Assembly (NCBI GenBank): GCA_016719225.1
Contig: JADKAN010000003.1
Span: 1-64,000 of the forward strand
From: Flavobacteriales bacterium
GTDB lineage: Bacteria; Bacteroidota; Bacteroidia; Flavobacteriales_F; PHOS-HE28
Direction of reading: 5' to 3'
DNA length: 64,000 nt
Shown here in pieces: positions 23,875-34,295 of the stretch. Within the stretch, counting starts at the first letter, position 1, and each line of letters opens with the position of its first letter. Under the pieces are notes generated by a model. That model saw nothing but the letters and a program-made list of their open reading frames with translations, was not told where the DNA came from and did no database searches. Both the position numbers and the translations under genes were made by a program.

Positions 23875-26496
23875 ATGACCATGCACACTCCGTCCCTCTT
23901 CGATCGCTTGCTTCCCGGATCGCGCGTCCTCACGTTGCGTGGCCTGTTGGGTCTGCTCGCCCTGGGCACCGTGTGGCTAGCGTCCGCCCAACCCGGTAAT
24001 ACGGCCTCCCTGGCGAACAGTGTGCTGCTGAACGCGGTGGCCGGTCCCGGTACCATCACGTTGACCGCGCCCGCTTTTGGAGGCACCAATCAGTACAAGG
24101 TATACCGCAAGCTCCGCACCACCACCGAGTTCCCCGGTACACCGTTGGCGACCATACCCGTTTCCGGAGGCACGGCGCTGAACTATGTGGACAATAGCGT
24201 GTCACAGAACGTGCTGTACGAGTATAAGGTGGTGCGTTCCGCGAACTCGGGGGCAGGCTACGGCTATATCTCCACGGGTTACAAAGTGCCCGCCTCAGCA
24301 TGGTCGGGTAGCGCGGACCACTACATGGGCAAGGTGATGGTCTTCGTTGAAACCGGTTTGGCAGCTTCCCTTGGCACGGGGCTCGCCCAGTTGACCGCCG
24401 ACCTTAAGGCCGAGGGCTGGGTGCCCATCGTGAACACTTCGTTCAGTGCCTCCACCGATCCAGCCGTTGTACATGCCGTGATCGAGAATGCCTATGCAAG
24501 CGATCCAACCCACGTAAAGGCCGTGCTGCTGATCGGGCATGTGGCCGTGCCGTTGACACAGAACAACTCCCTTCAACCCGACGGGCATAACGACCCCAGT
24601 AGGCTTTGGCCAGTGGATGGCTACTACGGGGACATCAACGGAAACTGGACCGAGCACACCTCTGGGCCATACAGCGGCCTCTTCAACATGCACAGCTTTC
24701 CTTCGGCCATCGAACTGGCCGTGGGCCGTGTGGATCTTTCGGACCTGCCTGCATTCGGATCCACCGAAAGCCAATTGACGGCCGCGTATTTGCAGCGGGC
24801 GCACCAATTCCGCACCACCGGCTTTGTCCCGAAGAACCGTGGGGTCATCTTCGACGCTTTGTACTGGACCGGGAACGCCCATGCGGGGGGAGGCTGGAAA
24901 TCAATTGCCCCGTTAGTGGGGAATGCAGTGAACGACAACAGTCCGGACCAACCATTGTCCTCCACGGGATTCTACCAGGCATGGCCTACTTGGTTCCCGT
25001 TCTCGGGCTATGTGGACCTCAATGGGACCACTTCCACCAGCAATAGCTTGACCAACGAGGGGAGCTATTTGTGGACCTTCATCGGAGGAGGTGAGAACGT
25101 GTCCAGCGCGGGGTATTCCGGCAGCACGGCCGATTATGCGCAATCGGGGTATGGTTATGGGGGAGTGTTCAACATGGGCTTCGGGAGCTATTTCGGGCAA
25201 TGGAACACCACCAACAACCTCCTTCGTTCACCCTTGGCTTCGGGTCAGGCCTTGACGAACGTGTGGTCCGGGAAGCCGCATTGGTATTTCCACAACATGG
25301 GCATGGGCGAGCCCATCGGCCGCAGCGCGGTGCAGTCCATGAACAACGTGGATGATCGCTATTCCCCACAAAGCATCGGTGGCATCGGTAACGCCGCGAA
25401 TATCCACATGTGCCTGATGGGTGACCCCACCTTGCGCATGCACATGGTGGCCCCGCCGACCAACCTTTCGGCCAACTCGGCGGGCGGTTCGGTGAACTTC
25501 AACTGGAGCGCTTCAGCGGACCCGCAAGTGACCGGTTACCATGTCTACTCCTTCAGCGCGAGCGGCGTGCCGTCGTTGTTGAACAACAACCCGGTAAGCG
25601 GGACGTCATGGTCCACCACCGGTTCCTTCCCCAACGGCACGGAGTTCATGGTGCGGGCCGCCAAGTTGGAGACCACCCCGAGCGGCTCCTACTGGAACCT
25701 GAGCATGGGCGCGATGGCCACCATTACGGGCGGTGGGTCCATGCGCGAGGTGAATATGAAGGTGATGCTCGGCGGCCCGTACGACCAAGGCAGCGGCTTG
25801 ATGAACGATGCGTTGCGCGGCTTGTCCGCATTCCCGCATGCCGAGCCGTATTCAGGGCTCGGCGCGGGCTTGGCACCGGTAGGGGGAGGCGGTGGCGAAA
25901 CCACCACCAATGCCGTGCTGTCGGTAAACGGGAACAAGGCCGTGGTGGATTGGGTGCTGGTGGAATTGCGGTCCAACACGAACCCCGCGCAGGTAGTGGA
26001 ATCGCGCTGCGGGCTGGTATTGCGCAACGGAAAGGTGGTGGCCGCGAACGATGGCAACTCGCCGCTGCGGTTCAACGCACAAGGGCAGTTCCGCATTGCG
26101 GTGCGCCACCGCAACCACTTGGGTTGCATGACGGCAGGGGCCGTTACCCTCGCCACCGGCACACCGGCCAACGTGGATTTCACCCTGCCCGGCACAGGCA
26201 CCTACGGCAACGAGGCCCGCGATAACATGGGCGGCACCATGGTGCTATGGCCCGGCAATGTGCGCGTAAGCGACCATGCCGTGAAATATGCGGGCACCGG
26301 CAACGACCGGGACCGCATCCTGGTCACCGTGGGCGGGGACACCCCGGCGCAAACCGTACCTGACGTGTACGACCAGGAGGATGCGAACATGGACGGTACG
26401 GTCCAATACACCGGTGCAGGAAGCGACCGGAACGTGATCCGACCCACCACCATCGGCAACGTCTATTCCAACACGCGCGAGGAGCAGTTGCCTTGA
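23875..26496 (+). CDS. large secreted C25-peptidase-like protein with fibronectin-like and dockerin-like C-terminal regions
   Basis: About 873 residues with a signal peptide (LGLLALGTVWLASAQ). Residues about 25-120 resemble an Ig/fibronectin strand set. The central part (VKAVLLIGHVAVPLTQ, ELAVGRVDLSDLP, HMCLMGDPTLRMH) has the gingipain-like C25 layout, although I cannot point to a certain catalytic Cys-His pair. A fibronectin type III domain follows (PPTNLSANSAGGSVNFNWSA). The C-terminus (VVDWVLVELRSNTNPAQVVE, DGTVQYTGAGSDRN, ending REEQLP) is shared by many surface proteins of the phylum. It probably acts outside the cell. The start is chosen from the promoter position; its partner proteins are unknown. 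Confidence 0.7.
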   Translation: MTMHTPSLFDRLLPGSRVLTLRGLLGLLALGTVWLASAQPGNTASLANSVLLNAVAGPGTITLTAPAFGGTNQYKVYRKLRTTTEFPGTPLATIPVSGGTALNYVDNSVSQNVLYEYKVVRSANSGAGYGYISTGYKVPASAWSGSADHYMGKVMVFVETGLAASLGTGLAQLTADLKAEGWVPIVNTSFSASTDPAVVHAVIENAYASDPTHVKAVLLIGHVAVPLTQNNSLQPDGHNDPSRLWPVDGYYGDINGNWTEHTSGPYSGLFNMHSFPSAIELAVGRVDLSDLPAFGSTESQLTAAYLQRAHQFRTTGFVPKNRGVIFDALYWTGNAHAGGGWKSIAPLVGNAVNDNSPDQPLSSTGFYQAWPTWFPFSGYVDLNGTTSTSNSLTNEGSYLWTFIGGGENVSSAGYSGSTADYAQSGYGYGGVFNMGFGSYFGQWNTTNNLLRSPLASGQALTNVWSGKPHWYFHNMGMGEPIGRSAVQSMNNVDDRYSPQSIGGIGNAANIHMCLMGDPTLRMHMVAPPTNLSANSAGGSVNFNWSASADPQVTGYHVYSFSASGVPSLLNNNPVSGTSWSTTGSFPNGTEFMVRAAKLETTPSGSYWNLSMGAMATITGGGSMREVNMKVMLGGPYDQGSGLMNDALRGLSAFPHAEPYSGLGAGLAPVGGGGGETTTNAVLSVNGNKAVVDWVLVELRSNTNPAQVVESRCGLVLRNGKVVAANDGNSPLRFNAQGQFRIAVRHRNHLGCMTAGAVTLATGTPANVDFTLPGTGTYGNEARDNMGGTMVLWPGNVRVSDHAVKYAGTGNDRDRILVTVGGDTPAQTVPDVYDQEDANMDGTVQYTGAGSDRNVIRPTTIGNVYSNTREEQLP

Positions 26497-26701
26497 TCGG
26501 AGCCGAAGGGGGATGTAGGCCACATGCATGCAGGATAGGCCGGTGCAGCGCCATGCTGGATGGCCGGGTCCCGTGGCCCCGTGGCTATCGGCGGTTCCAA
26601 TTCGGGAAACCGAGGCGCCGCGGGCGCTCGCGACCCCGATCATGCAGCCGAGGACGCGGGCCATGGAACAAGCCAATTTTCGTATGTAGTTTCCCGGCAC
26701 A

Positions 26702-27931
26702 ATGGTCCACATGTTCCCCAAAGATCGGCCCGCATGCTTGCGTGCCCACCTGTGTTTGCCGGTGCCGGCCCGGTCGTTACGGATGTTGTTGATACTGCTG
26801 CCGTGGTGGGCCTGCGCCGTTGCGGGCCGGGCGCAGGATGTGCCGGTCTTCACCTCCGGGGAAGCGGGTTATGCGAGCTATCGCATCCCGGCGATCGTGC
26901 AGCACAAGGGTGTGCTGGTCGCCTTCGCGGAAGGCCGGGTGCATAACGCCGCCGACTTTGGCGACAACGACATCGTGTACAAGACCAGCTCCGACGGTGG
27001 CAAGACATGGGGCGCCTTGCGCGTGGCGGTGGACAACGACACGCTGCAGGCCAGCAACTCGGCGCCCGTGGTGGACCTGCTCGATCCGCGGTATCCCGAT
27101 GGCCGGATCTTCCTGTTCTACAACACGGGCAACGCGCACGAGCACGATGTGCGCAACGGGCACGGCTTGCGCGAGGTGTGGTACATCACCTCCACCGATG
27201 GTGCGGCCACCTGGTCGGCACCGGTGAACATCACAACGCAGGTACACCGCCCCAAACAACCCGAAATGAACCCCGTTTACGATTTCCCGGAGGACTGGCG
27301 CACCTATGCCAACACGGCCGGCCATGGGTTCCAGTTCATCACGGGCCCGCACAAGGGGCGCATCTTCATTGCGGCAAACCACAACGCAGGCGACCCGCAG
27401 CCGGGGAACGAGGATTGGAACGCCCACGCATTCTTCAGCGATGACCATGGCGGCAGCTTCCAGCTGTCCGAGAACATCCCGTATGCCGGTTCCAACGAAT
27501 CCACCGCGGCGCAGATCGGCGACGATGCGGTATACATGAGCTCGCGGAACCAGCGCCTCTCGCCCCGGCAACGGATCATTTCCGTTTCGCCCGATGGTGG
27601 CCGCTCCTGGGCCTCTTCCGCGCCCGACCCGCAGTTGCCGGACCCCGTGAACGAAGCGTCGGTAACATCCTGGTTGCGCCACGGCAGCTTCATCCTGGCG
27701 CATTGCAACGCTGCGGATGAGCACCAAAGGAACAAGCTTACCCTGCGGCTCTCAAGTGATGGCGGAAGGACCTGGTTTTTCAATGCCTTGATCGCCGAAG
27801 CGCCACCGGGCTATCAGGGAGCATACGCGGCCTATTCCGACATCGTGCCGATGGACGAACGGACCATCGGGGTATTGTATGAGCAGGACGACTATGCGCG
27901 GATCGTATTCGCCGCGGTGGAGGTGGAGTGA
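26702..27931 (+). CDS. exo-alpha-sialidase (GH33-like), secreted
   Basis: Up to 409 residues with a signal peptide ending near AVAGRAQ; a start at 26783 would give a more standard signal length. The catalytic beta-propeller shows YRIPAIV near the N-terminus (arginine of the triad), FAEGR, and several Asp-boxes: SSDGGKTWG, STDGAATWS, SPDGGRSWA and SSDGGRTWF. The nucleophile region is in GVLYEQDDYARIVFA. Sialidases release terminal sialic acids from glycans outside the cytoplasm. It stands alone; no other sialic-acid genes are nearby. The 205 bases before it hold nothing I can identify. Confidence 0.87.
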   Translation: MVHMFPKDRPACLRAHLCLPVPARSLRMLLILLPWWACAVAGRAQDVPVFTSGEAGYASYRIPAIVQHKGVLVAFAEGRVHNAADFGDNDIVYKTSSDGGKTWGALRVAVDNDTLQASNSAPVVDLLDPRYPDGRIFLFYNTGNAHEHDVRNGHGLREVWYITSTDGAATWSAPVNITTQVHRPKQPEMNPVYDFPEDWRTYANTAGHGFQFITGPHKGRIFIAANHNAGDPQPGNEDWNAHAFFSDDHGGSFQLSENIPYAGSNESTAAQIGDDAVYMSSRNQRLSPRQRIISVSPDGGRSWASSAPDPQLPDPVNEASVTSWLRHGSFILAHCNAADEHQRNKLTLRLSSDGGRTWFFNALIAEAPPGYQGAYAAYSDIVPMDERTIGVLYEQDDYARIVFAAVEVE

Positions 27932-27993
27932 GCCGGAAAGCCGCGTCCGTACTGCTTTTTAGGTGGTAGGTGGTGGAGCCTGCGGGATCAGGA

Positions 27994-28024
27994 TTTGCGG
28001 ATATCGATCCCGTGCCTACATTTG
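27994..28024 (+). promoter_or_regulatory. promoter of the ilv operon
   Basis: TTTG at 27994-27997 and TACATTTG at 28017-28024 are 19 bases apart, an excellent match to the Bacteroidota promoter. Transcription would start about 55 bases before the leader peptide ATG. Confidence 0.65.
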
Positions 28025-28084
28025 CCGCCCAATTCACGGAACACGCACGCTGACCACAGCCCACACCAAGCAAGCCCAGAGCAG

Positions 28085-28144
28085 ATGAAGCCCGTGATGT
28101 CCATTATTAGCAGCATTATTACCCACCCGATCCAGGTGAGTTAG
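28085..28144 (+). CDS. ilv operon leader peptide
   Basis: A 19-codon open frame, MKPVMSIISSIITHPIQVS, with five isoleucines and two valines, the end products of the operon that follows. Two Ile-Ile pairs lie in its middle. Together with the hairpin terminator about 25 bases downstream this has the layout of a transcription-attenuation leader. Stalling at Ile codons when charged tRNA-Ile is scarce would favour read-through. It is too short for routine gene calling. Confidence 0.7.
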   Translation: MKPVMSIISSIITHPIQVS

Positions 28145-28168
28145 GCCGCTATTTCCCCCAAAGACCCG

Positions 28169-28196
28169 AGCCCTACTCATCCGAGTGGGGCTTTTT
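28169..28196 (+). terminator. attenuator hairpin upstream of ilvE
   Basis: AGCCCTACTC and GAGTGGGGCT pair (one G-T) around ATCC, followed by TTTTT at 28192-28196. It lies between the Ile-rich leader peptide and ilvE, where a rho-independent attenuator is expected. Confidence 0.75.
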
Positions 28197-28257
28197 CGTT
28201 TACACAACTCCGCAGAACACCAAACACCAGACCAAACCAAACAACCACATCCGCACC

Positions 28258-29154
28258 ATGTACCACAACAGCGAAACAGTAGTCTACCTCGACGGCGAAT
28301 TCGTGAAGGCCGATGCCGCGCTCACCGGCCTGTACAGCCAAACCCTGCACTACGGTTACGGTGTCTTCGAGGGCATCCGTTCCTACCGCACCGAGCGGGG
28401 CGCGCGCGTGTTCAAGGCCAAGGAACACTATGAGCGCCTGCTCCATTCCTGCAAGCTGCTGAAGATCCCCTTCCAGCTATCGGTACAGGAATTGACCGAT
28501 GCCACCGATGAAGTATTGGAACGCAACGGGCTGCAGGATGCCTACGTGCGGCCCTTGGTGTATTGTGGGCCGAACATGGCGCTGGGCAAGCCCACCAGCG
28601 TGTCGTTGCTGATCGCCGCGTGGGACTGGGGCGCGTACCTCGGCGAGAAACTGCTGCGCCTGAAGACCTCCTCCTACTGCCGTCCGCATCCGCGCTCCAC
28701 GCACATCGAGGCCAAGGCCTGCGGGCACTACATCAACTCCATCCTCGCCACCACCGAAGCCAAGGACGCGGGCTTCGACGAGGCCCTGCTGCTGGACGGC
28801 GACGGATACCTGGCGGAAGGCCCCGGCGCCAATTTGTTCTTCGAGAAGGATGGCGTCCTGTATACCCCGCAGTTAGGCAACATCCTGCCGGGCATCACGC
28901 GGGCCACGGTGCTTGGCCTGGCGCGGCAAGCGGGCATGGAAGTGCGCGAAGGGCTTTACGGGCCGAGGGACCTGCAGGAAGCGGACGGCGCGTTCTACTG
29001 CGGCACCGCCGCGGAAGTGGTGGGCATCGCCTCGGTGGATGACCGGTCATTCAAGAAGAGCTGGGACGCGTCCCTGGGAAAAGTGCTGCAGGGGAAGTAC
29101 GCCGCCTTGGTGCGTGCATGCGAACCCGTGCCAAGCGTGCTCGAAGTAGCCTGA
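28258..29154 (+). CDS. ilvE: branched-chain amino acid aminotransferase
   Basis: A 298-residue fold-type IV PLP enzyme performing the last step of Ile, Val and Leu synthesis. It has the motif [18 protein letters not shown] near the N-terminus, the PLP lysine in [16 protein letters not shown], and the phosphate-binding segments [13 protein letters not shown] and [13 protein letters not shown]. It is the first structural gene after the leader and attenuator and is followed by ilvD after 23 bases. Some related enzymes act on D-amino acids, but the surrounding operon settles the role. Confidence 0.95.
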   Translation: MYHNSETVVYLDGEFVKADAALTGLYSQTLHYGYGVFEGIRSYRTERGARVFKAKEHYERLLHSCKLLKIPFQLSVQELTDATDEVLERNGLQDAYVRPLVYCGPNMALGKPTSVSLLIAAWDWGAYLGEKLLRLKTSSYCRPHPRSTHIEAKACGHYINSILATTEAKDAGFDEALLLDGDGYLAEGPGANLFFEKDGVLYTPQLGNILPGITRATVLGLARQAGMEVREGLYGPRDLQEADGAFYCGTAAEVVGIASVDDRSFKKSWDASLGKVLQGKYAALVRACEPVPSVLEVA

Positions 29155-29177
29155 ACGAACCGGAAAGAGCAGGACCG

Positions 29178-30857
29178 ATGAAACCGCTGAACACATACAG
29201 CCGCACGATAACGCAGGATGAAACGCAACCCGCCGCGCAAGCCATGCTATACGGCATCGGCCTCACCGAAGCGGACATGCACAAGGCGCAAGTGGGCATC
29301 GCCAGCACCGGCTACGAGGGCAACACCTGCAACATGCACCTGAACGCCTTGGCGCTGGACGTGAAGCGCGGCGTGCAAGCGCAGGAACTGGTGGGCCTGG
29401 TCTTCAACACCATCGGCGTGAGCGATGGCATCTCCAACGGCACCGATGGCATGCGCTTCTCGCTGGTGTCGCGCGACATCATCGCCGATTCCATGGAGAC
29501 CGTGGTGCAGGCCCACTGGTACGATGCGCTTGTGGCCGTGGTGGGTTGCGACAAGAACATGCCCGGCTCCGTCATCGCCATGGGCAGGCTCAACCGCCCG
29601 GCCATCATGGTGTACGGCGGCACCATCCATTCCGGCAAGTGGAAAGGCGAAACGCTGAACATCGTCTCCGCTTTCGAGGCGCTCGGCAAGCAATTCAACA
29701 ACACCATCACGCCGGAAGACTTCAAGGGCATAGTGCGCCATGCCTGCCCCGGCGCGGGCGCGTGCGGCGGCATGTACACGGCCAACACCATGGCCTCCGC
29801 CATCGAAGCGCTGGGCATGAGCCTGCCGTACAGTTCCTCTTCACCCGCCACCAGCAAGCGGAAAAAGGAGGAATGCCTGCAAGCCGGCGAAGCGGTGAAG
29901 CGCTTGCTGGAGAAGGACATCAAGCCTTCGGGCATCATGACACGCAAGGCCTTCGAGAATGCCATGACGATGGTGGTGGTGCTCGGCGGGTCCACCAATG
30001 CGGTGCTCCACCTGATCGCCATGGCCCATGCGGTGGGCGTTACGTTGACCCTCGCCGACTTCCAACGCGTAAGCGACCGAACCCCCGTGCTCGCCGACCT
30101 GAAGCCCAGCGGAAAGTACCTGATGGAGGACCTGCACGAGGCGGGCGGCGTGCCGGCGCTGATGAAGCATCTGCTCGAAGCGGGCCTGTTGCACGGGGAT
30201 TGCCTCACGGTGACGGGCAAGACGCTGGCGGATAATTGCGCGGCGGTGCCGGGCTTGAAGGAAGGCCAGCAAGTGGTGCTCCCCCGCACGGCGCCGGTAA
30301 AGGCGAACGGCCACTTGCAGATGCTGTACGGCAACCTGGCGCCCAAGGGCAGCGTGGCCAAGATCAGTGGCAAGGAAGGCGAACTGTTCGAAGGTCCGGC
30401 GCGCGTATTTGAGGATGAACACGCGGTGGTGGAAGGCGTGAGGAACGGTGAAGTGAAGCCCGGCGAGGTGGTGGTGATCCGCTACTGCGGTCCCAAGGGC
30501 GGGCCCGGCATGCCCGAAATGTTGAAGCCCACATCGGCCATCATCGGTGCGGGGCTGGGCCACAGCGTGGCGCTGATCACCGATGGCCGCTTCTCCGGCG
30601 GCACGCACGGCTTCGTGGTGGGCCACATCACCCCGGAAGCCTACCTCGGCGGCACCATCGCGCTGGTGAAGAACGGCGACGTGATCGCCATCGATGCCAA
30701 GCGGAACAGCATTACGCTGCAAGTGGATGAAGCGGAGCTCAACAAGCGCAGGGCGGCGTGGAAACAGCCACCGCTAAAGGCCGCCAGGGGCGTGCTGTAC
30801 AAATACGCCAAATGCGTGTCCTGCGCATCAACGGGTTGCGTAACCGATCAACAATGA
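29178..30857 (+). CDS. ilvD: dihydroxy-acid dehydratase
   Basis: A 559-residue iron-sulfur enzyme that dehydrates dihydroxy-isovalerate and -methylvalerate to 2-keto acids. The cluster cysteines appear in [18 protein letters not shown] and [16 protein letters not shown]. The C-terminal [14 protein letters not shown] motif is present. ATG at 29178 was chosen because family similarity begins there (NTYSRTITQ); an in-frame extension upstream overlaps ilvE and has no similarity. Its last bases overlap the ilvB start by 4 bp. Confidence 0.95.
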   Translation: MKPLNTYSRTITQDETQPAAQAMLYGIGLTEADMHKAQVGIASTGYEGNTCNMHLNALALDVKRGVQAQELVGLVFNTIGVSDGISNGTDGMRFSLVSRDIIADSMETVVQAHWYDALVAVVGCDKNMPGSVIAMGRLNRPAIMVYGGTIHSGKWKGETLNIVSAFEALGKQFNNTITPEDFKGIVRHACPGAGACGGMYTANTMASAIEALGMSLPYSSSSPATSKRKKEECLQAGEAVKRLLEKDIKPSGIMTRKAFENAMTMVVVLGGSTNAVLHLIAMAHAVGVTLTLADFQRVSDRTPVLADLKPSGKYLMEDLHEAGGVPALMKHLLEAGLLHGDCLTVTGKTLADNCAAVPGLKEGQQVVLPRTAPVKANGHLQMLYGNLAPKGSVAKISGKEGELFEGPARVFEDEHAVVEGVRNGEVKPGEVVVIRYCGPKGGPGMPEMLKPTSAIIGAGLGHSVALITDGRFSGGTHGFVVGHITPEAYLGGTIALVKNGDVIAIDAKRNSITLQVDEAELNKRRAAWKQPPLKAARGVLYKYAKCVSCASTGCVTDQQ

Positions 30858-32551
30858 ACGACATGAAGACCATGAATTGCACCGGCGCGCAAGCCGTTAT
30901 CCGGGCGCTGTTGGCGGAGAACGTCACCACCATATTCGGTTATCCGGGCGGGGCCATCATGCCCATCTACGATGCGCTGTACGACCACCGCGATGCGCTG
31001 AACCACGTGCTGGTGCGCCATGAGCAAGGGGCCATCCATGCGGCACAGGGCTATGCCCGGGCCACCGGCGGCACCGGCGTGGTGTTCGCCACCTCCGGCC
31101 CGGGCGCCACCAACCTGATCACCGGGTTGGCGGACGCGCAGATCGATTCCACGCCGCTGGTGTGCATCACCGGGCAAGTCGCATCGGCGCTCTTGGGCAC
31201 CGATGCCTTCCAGGAAACGGACGTGATGGGCATCTCCATGCCGGTGACCAAATGGAACGTGCAGGTAACCCGCGCGGAAGAGATCCCCGCGGCGTTGGCC
31301 AAAGCCTTCCACATCGCGCGCACCGGCCGCCCGGGCCCGGTGCTGGTGGACATCACCAAAGATGCGCAGTTCGGTGCCTTGGACTTCGCGTACGAGCCGT
31401 GCGTGCGCATCCGCAGCTATCACCCCAAGCCGGAGCTGCCGCTTGCGGCGTTGCAGGAAGCGGCGCGCCTGCTGGACGGAGCCAGCAAGCCCTTCATGGT
31501 GATCGGCCAAGGCGTGCTCTTGGCCCATGCGGAGGAAGAATTGCTGCGCTTTGCGGAGAAGACCGGCATACCGGTGGCGTCCACCTTGTTGGGCCTGGGC
31601 GCTTTCCCCTGTGATCATCCGCTGTATGTGGGCTTCGTGGGCATGCACGGCGATTACGCCCCCAACATCAAGACCAACGAATGCGATGTGCTGCTCGCCG
31701 TGGGCATGCGCTTCGACGACCGTGTAACGGGCGATGTTTCCCGCTACGCGAAACAGGCCAAGGTGGTCCACATCGACATCGATGCGGCGGAGATCGGCAA
31801 GATCATCACTCCCCATGTGCCCGTGCATGCCGATGCCAAGGATGCGCTGCGCGAATTGACCACGCTGGTGCAAGCGCGCCGGCATCCGGACTGGCTGCGG
31901 GAATTCCAAGAGGCCAAGCGCGTGGAGGTGGAAACGTTGGCGGAGAACGCCATGCCGGCGGAGGAATTGAAGATGGATGAAGTGGTGCAGCTGCTCTCCG
32001 CACGCACGCGCGGCGAAGCGCTGGTGGTAACGGACGTGGGCCAGCACCAGATGGTGGCCGCGCGCCATTACCGGTACCGGAAAACACGGAGCAACATCAC
32101 CTCCGGCGGCTTGGGCACCATGGGCTTCGCGCTGCCCGCGGCCATCGGCGCCAAACTGGCCGCGCCGGAAAAGACCGTGGTGGCGGTGATCGGCGACGGC
32201 GGATTCCAAATGACGTTGCAGGAGCTGGGCACCATCATGCAGAGCAAAGTGGCGGTGAAGGTGCTCATCCTCAACAACCGCTTCCTCGGCATGGTGCGCC
32301 AATGGCAACAGCTATTCTTCGAGAAGCGCTACTCGTTCACCGAGATGGTAAGCCCGGATTTCGTGGCCTTGGCCAAGGCGTATGGCATCGAAGCCAACAG
32401 GGTGGAGGCGAAGGACGGGCTGGATGAAGGCTTGTCGCGGATGCTGGCACATGAAGGCCCGTACCTGCTGGAAGTGATGGTCGCCAAGGAAGAGAACGTG
32501 TTCCCCATGATACCCACTGGCGCTTCGGTGTCCGAAATACGACTGGCATGA
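30854..32551 (+). CDS. ilvB: acetolactate synthase, large subunit
   Basis: A 565-residue thiamine-diphosphate enzyme that joins pyruvate with pyruvate or 2-ketobutyrate. The glutamate that activates the cofactor lies in the N-terminal region around [19 protein letters not shown]. The ThDP-binding [17 protein letters not shown] and [12 protein letters not shown] motifs are in the C-terminal third, and [18 protein letters not shown] precedes them. The start at 30854 (ATGA overlap with ilvD) matches the family, and an upstream in-frame extension does not. It is coupled to the regulatory subunit gene by another ATGA overlap. Confidence 0.95.
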   Translation: MNDMKTMNCTGAQAVIRALLAENVTTIFGYPGGAIMPIYDALYDHRDALNHVLVRHEQGAIHAAQGYARATGGTGVVFATSGPGATNLITGLADAQIDSTPLVCITGQVASALLGTDAFQETDVMGISMPVTKWNVQVTRAEEIPAALAKAFHIARTGRPGPVLVDITKDAQFGALDFAYEPCVRIRSYHPKPELPLAALQEAARLLDGASKPFMVIGQGVLLAHAEEELLRFAEKTGIPVASTLLGLGAFPCDHPLYVGFVGMHGDYAPNIKTNECDVLLAVGMRFDDRVTGDVSRYAKQAKVVHIDIDAAEIGKIITPHVPVHADAKDALRELTTLVQARRHPDWLREFQEAKRVEVETLAENAMPAEELKMDEVVQLLSARTRGEALVVTDVGQHQMVAARHYRYRKTRSNITSGGLGTMGFALPAAIGAKLAAPEKTVVAVIGDGGFQMTLQELGTIMQSKVAVKVLILNNRFLGMVRQWQQLFFEKRYSFTEMVSPDFVALAKAYGIEANRVEAKDGLDEGLSRMLAHEGPYLLEVMVAKEENVFPMIPTGASVSEIRLA

Positions 32552-33225
32552 AAACGGAAGTTGTCCCCCAATTGTGCCGCCCCGCTACTGGCCCGGGGCC
32601 GCGATCGCAAGCCCGCCCGCTGTCCATGGGCCCGGCCAGTATGAAAACCGCTGAACCTGAAATGGAAAAAACATTCACCGTGTCCATCTTCACCGAGGAC
32701 CGCGTCGGTATGCTCAACCGCGTCACCATCATCTTCACGCGGCGGCATTTGAACATCGCGAGCATCACGGCCTCGGAGTCCGAGGTGCCGGGCGTATTCC
32801 GCTATACCATCGTGCTCAACGCCACGCGCGGGCAGGTGGACAAGGTGGTGGGCCAACTTGAGCGGCTCGTGGACGTGCTGAAAGCCTTCGTGCATGAGGA
32901 AGAGGATGTCGTCCACCAGGAGATCGCACTGTACAAAGTGCGTACGGGCGCGCTGCTGAATGGCGAAGTGGAACGCGTGATCCGCGGGAACCATGCGCGC
33001 GTCCTTTCGGTGGACCCGGAGTTCCTGGTGATCGAGAAAACCGGTCATGTGCAGGAGACCCAGCAGCTCTTCGAGCAGCTAAAGCCCTTCGGCATCCTGG
33101 AGTTCGCGCGCTCCGGCAGGGTGGCCGTAACCAAACCCATGAAGGAACTGAGCACCTACTTGAAGGAACTCGAAGCCAAGGAGCAACCGGCAACCGACAA
33201 CTGGCAACTGACAACCGACAACTGA
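32548..33225 (+). CDS. ilvN: acetolactate synthase, small regulatory subunit
   Basis: The ACT-domain regulatory partner of IlvB, which confers valine feedback. Similarity starts around residue 39 (MEKTFTVSIFTEDRVGMLNR) and includes FTRRHLNIASITASESEVPG and a second ACT-like half (ALLNGEVERVIRGNHARVLS). Starts at 32641 or 32662 are also plausible; 32548 is listed because it keeps the ATGA coupling seen at the other junctions. The last ten or so residues (ATDNWQLTTDN) are encoded by a seven-base tandem repeat and are not part of the conserved domain. Confidence 0.88.
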   Translation: MKTEVVPQLCRPATGPGPRSQARPLSMGPASMKTAEPEMEKTFTVSIFTEDRVGMLNRVTIIFTRRHLNIASITASESEVPGVFRYTIVLNATRGQVDKVVGQLERLVDVLKAFVHEEEDVVHQEIALYKVRTGALLNGEVERVIRGNHARVLSVDPEFLVIEKTGHVQETQQLFEQLKPFGILEFARSGRVAVTKPMKELSTYLKELEAKEQPATDNWQLTTDN

Positions 33226-33250
33226 CAACTGACAACCGACAACAAACAAC
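33185..33250. repeat. heptamer tandem repeat (CAACTGA/CAACCGA)
   Basis: About nine imperfect copies of a seven-base unit (GACAACT/GACAACC) run from the 3' end of ilvN almost to the ilvC ATG. The period of seven shifts the reading frame with each copy, so the coding end of ilvN could be lengthened or shortened by copy-number change. Confidence 0.7.
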
Positions 33251-33251
33251 C

Positions 33252-34295
33252 ATGGCAACCATCGATTTCGGAGGCGTGCAGGAGCACGTGGTCACAAGGG
33301 AAGAATTCACCTTGGACAAGGCAAGGGAAGTATTGAAGGATCAAACCGTGGCCGTGATCGGATACGGCGTGCAAGGGCCGGGGCAAGCGCTCAACCTGAA
33401 GGACAACGGCATCCGCGTGCTCGTGGGGCAGCGGAAAGGCTCGGCCAGTTGGCGGAAGGCCGAGGCCGATGGCTGGAAGGAAGGGGAGACCCTGTTCGAT
33501 GTGGAAGAGGCGTGCAGCAGGGGCACCATCGTGATGAACCTGCTCTCCGATGCCGGGCAGATCCAGGCCTGGGAAAGCATGAGGAAGCACCTCACCAACG
33601 GCAAGGCGCTGTACTTCTCGCACGGCTTCGGCATCACCTTCCAGGAAAAGACCGGCATAGTGCCGCCGCCCGGCGTGGACGTGGTGCTGGTGGCGCCCAA
33701 GGGTTCCGGTACTTCGCTGCGGTCCCTCTTCCTGCAAGGCAAAGGGCTCAATTCAAGTTTCGCGGTACACCGCGATGCCACGGGCAAGGCGCGGGAGCGG
33801 GTGTTGGCCTTGGCCTTCGCCATCGGTTCGGGCTACCTGTTCGAGACCACCTTCCAAAAGGAAGTGCACAGCGACCTCACCGGTGAGCGCGGCGTGCTGA
33901 TGGGCGCAATCGCCGGCGTCTTCGAGGCGCAGTACAACGTGCTTCGCAAGAACGGCCACAGCCCCAGCGAAGCCTTCAACGAAACGGTGGAGGAACTCAC
34001 CCAAAGCCTCATGCCCTTAGTGGCGGAGAACGGCATGGACTGGATGTTCGCCAACTGCTCCACCACCGCGCAACGCGGCGCCCTGGATTGGAAAGGCCGT
34101 TTCCGCGAGGCGACCGAACCGGTTTTCAATGAACTGTACGACAGTGTGGTCTCCGGCAAGGAAGCCGAAGTGGTGATCACCGCCAACAGCAAGCCGGACT
34201 ACCGAGCGGGGCTGCAGGAGGAATTGATGGAAATGCACGAAAGCGAACTGTGGCGCACGGGCGCGCAGGTCCGGAAACTCCGTCCGCACAAATGA
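33252..34295 (+). CDS. ilvC: ketol-acid reductoisomerase
   Basis: A 347-residue class I enzyme that isomerises and reduces acetolactate or acetohydroxybutyrate with NADPH and Mg2+. The Rossmann motif is AVIGYGVQGPGQALNLKDNG, and the phosphate-binding loop is RVLVGQRKGSASW. SHGFGITF and APKGSGTSLR follow, and the metal-binding domain has DLTGERGVLMGAIAGVFEAQ with the conserved Asp and Glu. Its end overlaps ilvA by ATGA. Confidence 0.95.
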   Translation: MATIDFGGVQEHVVTREEFTLDKAREVLKDQTVAVIGYGVQGPGQALNLKDNGIRVLVGQRKGSASWRKAEADGWKEGETLFDVEEACSRGTIVMNLLSDAGQIQAWESMRKHLTNGKALYFSHGFGITFQEKTGIVPPPGVDVVLVAPKGSGTSLRSLFLQGKGLNSSFAVHRDATGKARERVLALAFAIGSGYLFETTFQKEVHSDLTGERGVLMGAIAGVFEAQYNVLRKNGHSPSEAFNETVEELTQSLMPLVAENGMDWMFANCSTTAQRGALDWKGRFREATEPVFNELYDSVVSGKEAEVVITANSKPDYRAGLQEELMEMHESELWRTGAQVRKLRPHK

